Both the position numbers and the translations under genes were made by a program. A model generated the notes under the pieces. The model saw only the letters and a list, made by a program, of their open reading frames with translations. It did not search any database and was not told where the DNA came from. 13,151 bases of DNA from JAFGIT01 sp016929465 [NCBI: Candidatus Coatesbacteria bacterium] (GTDB taxonomy: Bacteria > B130-G9): the NCBI GenBank assembly GCA_016929465.1, contig JAFGIT010000052.1, forward strand, positions 1 to 13,151. Reading direction: 5' to 3'. Shown here piece by piece: positions 1 through 7,900 of this stretch (the first letter of the stretch is position 1; each line of letters opens with the position of its first letter).

Positions 1-46
1 GCGATTGGCGTGCGGAGGGAGAAACAAGGGCTGATTGACGCCTTCT

Positions 47-98
47 GTACCCCACGCTTCCGCATGGGGCTACCCACGGTCTCGCCCTTATCAGGGCG
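47..98. repeat. REP/BIME-like pair of palindromes
   Basis: Two palindromes lie side by side. The first (47-73) pairs GTACCCCACGC with GCATGGGGCTAC around a TTCC loop, with one mismatch and one bulged C. The second (83-98) is a perfect 6-bp stem, CGCCCT/AGGGCG, with a TATC loop. On the - strand the first palindrome is directly preceded by GTAG, the tetranucleotide typical of REP elements mobilised by RAYT (IS200/IS605-like) transposases. No second copy or RAYT gene is present in the window, so REP identity is an inference. The second stem could instead be a terminator for an upstream gene, but no T-run follows it. Confidence 0.4.
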
Positions 99-183
99 CC
101 GATCAATAGAATCGGAGACCATCGAAATTTGTGGTGCGCAAATTACCTGCAATCTGAGGTCACACCTGACTTCCGCTAATGAA

Positions 184-212
184 TTGACAATTTCAGCCTT
201 CTTGCGTAACTT
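184..212 (+). promoter_or_regulatory. sigma70-like promoter upstream of the glycosyltransferase
   Basis: A perfect -35 box TTGACA (184-189) is separated by 17 bases from TAACTT (207-212). The latter keeps only the three most conserved -10 positions (T1, A2, T6). It would give a leader of roughly 40 bases before the ATG at 262. The -35 and spacing are good and the -10 is weak, so this is a candidate only. Confidence 0.35.
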
Positions 213-261
213 GAACCACCAGTTCGTCGATCAATTGATTAAAGAATATCCGGTCTGAAGG

Positions 262-978
262 ATGTATAAGGGCAAGACTATATCTGTAATTATACCGTGC
301 CTGAATGAGGAAGAGGGCATCGGCGGAGTAATCGAGGCTATCCCTGACTTTGTCGATGAAGTGCTCGTCATCGATAACGGGTCCGAGGACCGCTCCGTCG
401 AGATCGCGAGCTCGTTGGGCGCACTGGTGGTCGATGAGCCGAGAAGGGGCTATGGAAGGGCCTATCGGACCGGATTCACCAGCGCAACCGGCGAGATAAT
501 CGCTACGACGGATGCGGATGGGACCTATCCGATACATCTCCTGGCATCGCTCTTGGACGAATTCGAGGAGAGGAATCTCGATTTCGCAAGCGCCTCCCGA
601 TTCCCGCTCCAGCAGAAGGATGCGATGAGTTTAAGGAATCTTATCGGCAACAAGATCTTCACGATCTGCGCTCGCCTGTTGTTTTCTACCACATTCAATG
701 ACATTCTGTCAGGGATGTGGGTGTTCAAGCGGGAACTCCTGTCGAGGATGAGACTCGAGAGTGACGGTTGGTCGTTTTCACAGGACATCAAGATCGAGGC
801 ATTCAGCATGAATGGCACGAGGTGTGGAGAGATACGGATTCCCTACGAGGTCAGGCTAGGACAAGTCAAACTACCTGCCTGGCGGGCCGGGGTCTCGGCG
901 CTCATCGAGCTCTTTCTGAAGAGATTCCGCGGAAGGCGGAAAATCACGGCGGCCCATGATGAAAGTCCTTTGGGTTGA
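262..978 (+). CDS. family 2 glycosyltransferase (DPM1-like GT-A fold)
   Basis: A 238-residue inverting GT2 enzyme that should transfer a sugar from a nucleotide-sugar donor to a lipid-phosphate or glycan acceptor on the cytoplasmic face of the membrane. The N-terminal strand ISVIIPCLNEEEGI is the GT2 hallmark. D38-N-G-S-E-D43 fits the nucleotide-binding loop, and D84-A-D86-G-T-Y-P is the metal-binding DXD region in the form used by dolichyl- and polyprenyl-phosphate mannosyl/glucosyltransferases. A later DILSGMWVFKRE segment matches the acceptor-site region of that group. There is no C-terminal membrane anchor; the end is basic (KRFRGRRK) and may lie against the membrane. An in-frame stop at 256-258 means the ATG at 262 is the only good start. 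The Shine-Dalgarno is poor: GAAGG abuts the ATG. The gene precedes the PilZ gene by 4 bases, so the two are probably co-transcribed. Donor and acceptor cannot be told from sequence. Confidence 0.92.
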   Translation: MYKGKTISVIIPCLNEEEGIGGVIEAIPDFVDEVLVIDNGSEDRSVEIASSLGALVVDEPRRGYGRAYRTGFTSATGEIIATTDADGTYPIHLLASLLDEFEERNLDFASASRFPLQQKDAMSLRNLIGNKIFTICARLLFSTTFNDILSGMWVFKRELLSRMRLESDGWSFSQDIKIEAFSMNGTRCGEIRIPYEVRLGQVKLPAWRAGVSALIELFLKRFRGRRKITAAHDESPLG

Positions 979-982
979 TTAG

Positions 983-1675
983 ATGATCGAAAAGACGCGT
1001 TTCAGGACATTCTCGAAGCCAGAGTCGATTAGGAAATTGCTCGCCCGCGCCACACAGAAATCGCTATTGCTCAACATCCAAATAGAAGCATACACGCTGA
1101 AATTCCACTCGAGATTCTCCGACCAGACCGATCTTTCGAAGGACCACTTGATTCTCGAGGCCCTTTTCCCGAGCTATGGCAATGAGCTCTTGAGCTCCAA
1201 TCGCTTCATGACAGTCTCATTCTCTACTGGCAACTTCTTGATCGACTTCAAGGTACCCTTTGACAAGGGATGGAAGGAAGACGGCTCCTGGCTCTGGAAG
1301 ATCGAATTTCCCGAAGTCGCGACCCTGAGGCCCTCGAGGAGATTCTATCGAGTCGAGCCCTCGGTCGATTCCCCGGTGAGAGTCTATTTCGAACTGGACG
1401 ACGACCTCGTGCTGGGAAACGTGATCGATCTCTCGGAGGGAGGGCTTCTCTTCATCTCCAAAGTCAGGGCACCGGTCCTCGAAACAGGGAGGCTGATCAA
1501 GGACATTCAGCTGAAATTGCCCGGCAGAACGGTCAGGATGGACGCAAAGGTCGTAAGGATAACCTCGGTGAATTGCGCAATTGCGATCACAGACATTTCC
1601 AATGCTGACAGGCATGCGCTGAGGGAATATACGGAGAACCGTGTCGCCGAGATCCGCCGCGGTTTCGCCATCTAA
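983..1675 (+). CDS. PilZ domain protein, probable c-di-GMP receptor
   Basis: A 230-residue cytoplasmic protein with a C-terminal PilZ domain (about residues 117-225). Both c-di-GMP contact motifs are intact: RxxxR as R119-R-F-Y-R123 and (D/N)xSxxG as D149-L-S-E-G-G154. The N-terminal half (about 1-115) is beta-rich in appearance and sits where YcgR-type proteins carry their PilZN/YcgR-N domain; I infer but cannot prove that match. No membrane segment or signal peptide is visible. It starts 4 bases after the glycosyltransferase stop with no clear Shine-Dalgarno, which suggests translational coupling. The pairing suggests the second messenger controls the transferase or the pathway it serves, as with PilZ control of exopolysaccharide synthesis elsewhere. 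A flagellar-brake role, as for YcgR, is an alternative, but no motility gene is nearby. Confidence 0.87.
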   Translation: MIEKTRFRTFSKPESIRKLLARATQKSLLLNIQIEAYTLKFHSRFSDQTDLSKDHLILEALFPSYGNELLSSNRFMTVSFSTGNFLIDFKVPFDKGWKEDGSWLWKIEFPEVATLRPSRRFYRVEPSVDSPVRVYFELDDDLVLGNVIDLSEGGLLFISKVRAPVLETGRLIKDIQLKLPGRTVRMDAKVVRITSVNCAIAITDISNADRHALREYTENRVAEIRRGFAI

Positions 1676-1689
1676 GGGCTTCGGACCCT
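1675..1689 (+). other. small UUCG-tetraloop hairpin at the PilZ stop codon
   Basis: AGGGC-TTCG-G(A)CCCT folds into a short stem with one bulged A, closed by the very stable C(UUCG)G tetraloop. It overlaps the last base of the PilZ stop codon. No U-tract follows, so it may protect the 3' end of the message or only attenuate transcription. Confidence 0.3.
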
Positions 1690-1697
1690 ATCTGCCA

Positions 1698-1866
1698 ATG
1701 AGACTTATCCGCCTCGCAATCCTCCTCGCAGGGATCGTAGTCTGCCGTATTCGGGCTGCTTTATACCGCATACTATCGCGACCTGCTCATTGATCCCGGA
1801 TCCGGTGTGGTCTTATCGACAAAAGGTGCGATAGCCTTGGCTTCATTGTGCTCCAAACTCCTCTGA
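1698..1866 (+). pseudogene. small single-pass membrane protein gene, apparently frameshifted
   Basis: From the ATG at 1698 one frame reads MRLIRLAILLAGIVV, then becomes Arg-rich and stops at 1791-1793. The +1 frame, open only from 1741, continues the hydrophobic run (SAVFGLLYTAYYRD), then reads LLIDPGSGVVLSTKG and ends at TGA 1864-1866. Dropping one base near 1738-1741 joins them into about 55 residues: two basic residues, a hydrophobic helix of about 20 residues and a short polar tail. The hairpin at 1871-1906 follows within 5 bases, which is where a terminator would be expected. There is no good Shine-Dalgarno. Possible explanations are a real frameshift mutation, a sequencing or assembly error, or chance. 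I do not recognise a family. Confidence 0.38.
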
Positions 1867-1870
1867 AGCC

Positions 1871-1906
1871 GGGGAGGATTCACCGGTCGAGGGCCGGTGA
1901 ATCCCC
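1871..1906. terminator. strong hairpin in the convergent gap, probable bidirectional terminator
   Basis: GATTCACCGG (1877-1886) pairs perfectly with CCGGTGAATC (1894-1903) around a 7-base loop, and GGG/CCC extends the stem outside an AG bulge. It lies between convergent transcription units: the + strand glycosyltransferase/PilZ unit and the - strand giant gene, which ends at 1929. Neither strand has a clear U-tract, so it could be a Rho-assisted end or an mRNA-stabilising structure rather than a classical intrinsic terminator. Confidence 0.5.
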
Positions 1907-1928
1907 ATCTATGCGCGAGGAGATATGA

Positions 1929-4900
1929 TTACTCCATGGTGAATATCGCTGTGCCTACGTCAGAATAGGATGTTGACTTTCCCGTCTCTGTAAATGCGGC
2001 GAATAACATATAAGAGCCTGTTTCATCGAACGGAGGCGATGTCAGTGTTTCCGCCGTGAAGGCCGGGCCCGAGAAGGAATAACCTCGCTCGAACTCCATC
2101 CCGGAGACTATCGGCATCACACCCTCCACCCAGACGCATTCGCCAAAGCCAGCAGGGGTCCAGAACTCACCGGATGGCGTCAGCAGGACAACGCACACAT
2201 CCGCGATCAGGCAAATTGGGAGGTCCGCCTGTAAGCTGATCGTCAGCGAATCAACGCCCTGGGTATATGTGTCCTTATCTGTCGATACAGAAAGGAAAGG
2301 CTCACCGTCGAATATGAATGCCGCCGTCGATATATTCGATATCGGTTGGAAGGTTCCCTCCTCAAAGGCAACCATTCTCACCATATATTCGCCTGACTTC
2401 GTGACCATCGGCTTGCAGCAAGGCAGGAGAGAACTCCACCACTGCATCTCCAGCTCGAAATCAGTATCGACCTGATACGCTGACAGAACAGGCGATATGC
2501 CATCAGCCCAGCAAGCCTCGGTCATGGAAGCGGACCAGTGCCTCTCCTCAGGTCCGCCAAGGTCGTAGGTAAGCACCAGGTAGAGATCGACCTTCGCAGG
2601 TTCATCCGTATTGAGTATGCCGATGTCCATCTCGAGAGTGTCGCCGCGCGAGTATTCCGCAGCATTTATCGAGACCTCTACTACAAACTCTCCCGCGACC
2701 TCCTTGCCCTCTCCAGAGAGACCGATGCAAAGCGATGCAGTATCCGGATCATCCGATTCGATAGTCAGTTCCGCCTCGAAAATCCCCTCCGTATCCGGAG
2801 CGAAGACCACCTTGATCTCGAGGTCCTCGCCTGACGAGAGAACCATCGGCAGGGAGCCCTCGTAGGAAGGTGTGAATGCAGTATCGTCCGTGACGATATG
2901 CCCGACGGTCAGATCGGCGTTGCCGACATTCGCTATCCAAAGGGACCTTGATGACTCATCTCCGACCTCCACGTCGTCGAAATCGATCTCACTCTTATCG
3001 GTACTGATGTCGGGCGCCGGGATCTTGTACTCGGTCCTGCCGTCTTCGACAGCCGGTGGCAGTTCTGTATTACCGGCAATGTCGGTGCTTATCGTGTAGA
3101 GCTTGTACGTCCCCTGGCCGGCTGGGCAATCGAAATCGAATTGGCCAACCGTCCCGGTTTTGGCCGCGCCATAATCGAGCCACTCGCCGCCATTGTGCTG
3201 ATACCAAAGCGAGGTCTCTTCGACTCCCGACCCATCATCGCTCGCCGAGAATGAGACGACGAAGACGGAGTCTCTCGTGATGGATGGCGCGATAGCGCTC
3301 GAAGCGGGTGGCGTCGTATCGACGGTTATGGAGTCATCGGCCCCACCAGTGCTCTCCGCATTCGAGGCCTTGTCGTACGCCTTTGTAAAGAACTCATAGT
3401 AACCATCGAGTTTCGTCTTCGGGGTGAATTGGAGTGTGCCGGATGACTGCTCATAGTTCTCAGCGAGCGCCCATGTGCCCCTGTTGTAGCGGTAGTAGAC
3501 TTCGAGCGTCTTCACGCCGCTGGAAGCGTCCGAACTCGTGAATTCGACCTGAATAGGGAATCTGTTCGTCAGTGAATCGGCGATTGAGCATGATGAATTC
3601 GGCCTCGCCCGGTCGATTACGATCGAGCCATCTGCCCCTGCGGGAGCCTCCTCGACATTGCCGGCACAGTCGGAAGCCCTGGTGTAGAACTCATACGTGC
3701 CATCCGCGTTGCTTGCCGGGGAGTAGTCGAATGTCCCGGCTGCGTCGCCTGAGCTCAGCCCCGAATCCGTGAAAGTGCCGCCGTTGTAGCTCACCCACAG
3801 GGTGACGCTCGCAAGCCCGGAAAGAGCATCATCAGCCGTATAGCTGACTTGGATCGGGAATGAGTTGGAGTAATCGGCGCTGATATCGGCTACTGAGACG
3901 GGGGCAATGAGGTCGAAGACGACCACGGCGTCCGCCGCATCGGGCGCAGCCTCGACGTTGCCGGTTCCGTCGGTGGCAATCGAGTAGAACCGATACACAC
4001 CGTCGGAGATCACATCTGGCGTATATACGAAATCGCCCGTTTCGCCAACCTCGACCAGGCCGCTGTCGCTGAATTGCGACCCGTTGATCGACACAAAAAG
4101 AGAGACCGATGCAACATCTGAATGTGAATCTGAAGCGACAAATTGCAGAATCAGTGGGAATCCTGAAGCGTAATAGTCGGCATAGCTCACGGCCGAATTA
4201 GGCGCCGTCCTGTCGTATGTCAGGGAGCCACCGTCCGCTTCTTCGGGCAGCTCCTTGAGGTTGCCCGCCATATCCGCAGCCCGTGTTGCGAACTCGTAAA
4301 TCCCCTCGCCGCTCTCAGGTGTGAACTCAAAGGAACCTTCTGTGGATACCGGAGAGCCGGATATGTCCACGTAATTTCCTGAGCTCTCCCAATCACCGCC
4401 ACCGAAGCGGAACCACAGCTCGATCCGGTCGAGGCCGCTACGAGCATCGTGCGCCGTATAGGGCACACTCACCGGCGTCTTGTTCGCATAAATCCCACCC
4501 GACGGGAGGCCGGCCGCTGATGTCGGCTTTGTCTTGTCGTATATCGTAGCTGTGGGTGCGACGCCGGGGAGGAGCTCTCGGTTACCCGCGTTGTCAACTC
4601 CGCGCGTGCAGAAGCCGAATGTTCCCTCACCCCACGCAGAGACATCGACCTCAATCACGCTGCCATCTGCGGGACCCGTCTGACCGGTGTCCTGCCACAC
4701 TCCGCTCGTCAGTATCCAGGCGGAGACCTCGCTAACTCCGGAGACTGCATCTCCTGCGGTATAGCTCAGGAGTATCGAATGCGTGTTGGAGTAAGGGGGC
4801 GAGTCACAAGACGTTTGGGGTGCCGTCCAATCAATTATTGTTTGTACATCGGGTGTTTCTGACGATGCTTCCGAGTGACCCGCCCCGTCCGTGGCAGTTG

Positions 4901-7900
4901 TATAGAATTGATACGTTCCCTCTCTTTCCACGACCGGCACATAGTAGAATGTCCCTGTCCCTCCCAGATCGGCCATTCCGCTGTCTTCCCACGACCCGGT
5001 TCCATATCTGACCCAGAGTCTGACGGATTCCACCTCGCTCCAATCATCATCGGCGGTGTAGTTGACTTCCACGGGGAAGCCGGTCCCGTACTCGGCGCAG
5101 CTTGCAGATGAAATCGGACTCGAAAGGTCGAGTGTCAGCACCAGGTCGGCCGTCTCAGGCGCTTCCTCCTCGTTGCCAAGGGAATCGATTGCAATCGACC
5201 AGATCTCATATATGCCCTCCTGCGGAGGTAGGAACTGGATAGAGCCCGAAACTGATGCCGCTGGCGCGACATGCAGCCGGTCGTATGACACTGCCTCCTC
5301 ACCGAGTGAATACCAAATCTCCACCCACTCCACATCGGAGCAGAATAGGCCATCGCCCTCGGCGTCGGATGCCTCGTAGAAGAGAGTGACGGGTGACGAC
5401 CCGGATAGGGTAGGTCCCCAGACTGTCGATTCTGGGACAGTCGTATCCACTCCCGTCTCGAAGTCGTAGTCCTTCGGGAAAGGCTCAATGAGAGCCTCCT
5501 CATTGATGCCGACCGTGCAGAAGCGGTAGCGGCCATCCCCATCAGCTGCGGGGAAAATCAGCGCTCCGCCCTCGGCAGCAGAATCGAGGCCACTGTCCGA
5601 CCATTCGCCTAGCCAAGTCACGCCATCAGACGAGTGCTTGTACCAGAGCTCGACATGGTCCAGCGGGACCTCGCCGACATCGGCCTCATATTGAAGCACG
5701 ACAATATCTTCTGCTACGCCAGTGTCTTCAAAGCAATGCGTGATTACGTAGCCGGGGTTATAGTCCGTGACGCAGTCGGCACTAACCTTCATCGGTTCCA
5801 GATTGCCCGAATTGTCACGCGCGATGGTGAAGAACTCGTATATCCCGATCCCGTATGGCGGCGTGTACATAATGCTCCCGGCTGCGCCGCTCGCATAGAG
5901 GCCGGTGAACTCCCAGTCATCTGAATTGGGCGTCTCGACCCGAGTCGAGAATCTGACGTATAGCTCCACTCCCTGAGCTCCCGAGACCTCATCCATAACC
6001 TCGAACGCCACTTCGAAGCTCAAGTCGTTGGAGAGTTCCGGCGAAGTCGAGGTCGAAACCGGGAGGCCGGTATCACGCCTGAGAGAACATGCCCTCATCT
6101 GTGTGAGCTCCTCGACGTTTCCAGCCCGGTCGTAGGCAGCGGTCACGAACTGGAAGGTCCCATCCAGTCCTGCGAAATCATAGGTCAATTCTCCAGAGGA
6201 CTGACTGCTCTGAAGCCCGGTGTTCATCCAGGGGCTATCGTTACGCGAGACAAAAAGCTGCACAAGCGTAACGCCAGTCAGAGCGTCGGACGCGCTGAAT
6301 TCAACGTCAATAGTAGCGGCCGAAGTCGCAGTCGAGTTGACATGACAGGATGAAACAGGTGGCGTCCTATCGAGGACGATCACGTCATCAGCACCCTCAG
6401 GCGGCGCCTCCTGGTTCGAGGCCAGGTCAGTTGCTCTCGTCATGACCTCGTATTCCCCGTCGCCGAACTGCGGAGTTATGTCGATTGGATCGAGCGAAAA
6501 GGTGCCATATTGGCCGCTTTTTGCCACGAATGAATTCTGCCAGAGAGACTGCCCCGAATACCTGTAGTAAAGGTGAGTCCTATACACACCGGATCCGCTA
6601 TCCGATGCAGTGAATTGGACCGTAAATGGGACCGAATTGGCATAATCGGCTGTCCAACAGGACGATTCTGGCATCTTCTGGTCGAAGACCACGGACGCGT
6701 CCCCAACCGATGGGGCATCCTCTTCATTGCCCGCGAGGTCCCTGGATATGCTGTAGAACCGATATATTCCATCTCCTTTATTGAAGGCGAATGTGAACGA
6801 TCCTGCATCAGATGAGATGGTCTGGCCAGTATCTATCCAGGAGCCGCCATTGAATGAATACCAGAGCGAGACATCATCGACCTCGTAGTTGTCGGAGGCG
6901 CTATAATCCACCTGGACTGTGCTCTTGTTTGTGTTTCCGACGCATGCACATGATGACTGCGGATCCGTGATATCATATATGACGTTGCAGTCCGCCGACG
7001 CTGGCGGCTTCTCGACGTTGCCATTCATGTCAACGCTGATGGTATAGAACCGGTAACCCCCCTCACCGGAGGGCGCCATGAAATTGTAGGAGCCGGCCTC
7101 GCCGGATCGCGTCAGCCCGCTGTCCGACCAACTGCCACCCTCGAAACTGGACCAGAGCGTGGTCCTATCGACGCCGCTGAGGCCGTCACCTGCAGTGAAA
7201 TCCACCGCAATCGGGACCGCATTCCAATAGAGCGCAATTCCAGCATCAGCGCTCGACATAGGCGCTATGTTGTCGTAGATCGTCGATGAGTCGGGCGAAC
7301 CGGGCGGGTCCTCCACGTTATCTGCATTGTCCTGCGCTATCGTGTAGAATCCATAGACGCCATTATCATGCGTTAGCTCCACGCTGAAACTGCCGGCAGG
7401 ATTGCTCGAAGAATACTCCGATTCCATGAAGCCGCCGCCATTGAAGCGGTAGTATAGCGTCACGAGCTTGACACCGGCGTGGTCGTCATCGGAGGCGTAA
7501 TCGACTACTATACTGCTCGAAGTGCTCCGTTGCGGAGCCGTGCAATAGGAGGTCGGCGGGACGTAGTCGTCATAGACTATTGGCCCATCGAGCTCGCCAG
7601 ATGCCGGGTGGCGTCCAGCGCGACCGTAGCTGTCGGTCGCCTCGAAATGGTATTGAGCAACTCCATCCTCTGGGATGCGCCCCGTCCAGGTATAGGTGCC
7701 GTCATCGGTCGTTCCCGAGTCGAAGGTCATGTTGTGAGCTGTCCCATTCACATAGATCTCTATCGTCTCTGGTGGCAGCCCTGCCTTGTTTTTGTGGTGA
7801 ACCGAAAATGTGAAATCCACGTCGGTCCGGCCATAGCTGGGCGTATAGGCATGGTCTGAGAGCTCCGGGCCCCCGCCCTCTCCAAATACGAGATATACCG

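Noticed and set aside
10-258. 82-codon ORF upstream of the glycosyltransferase
   Set aside because: It runs through both palindromes and the candidate promoter, has a Ser/Arg-rich composition and shows no recognisable domain; better explained as non-coding.
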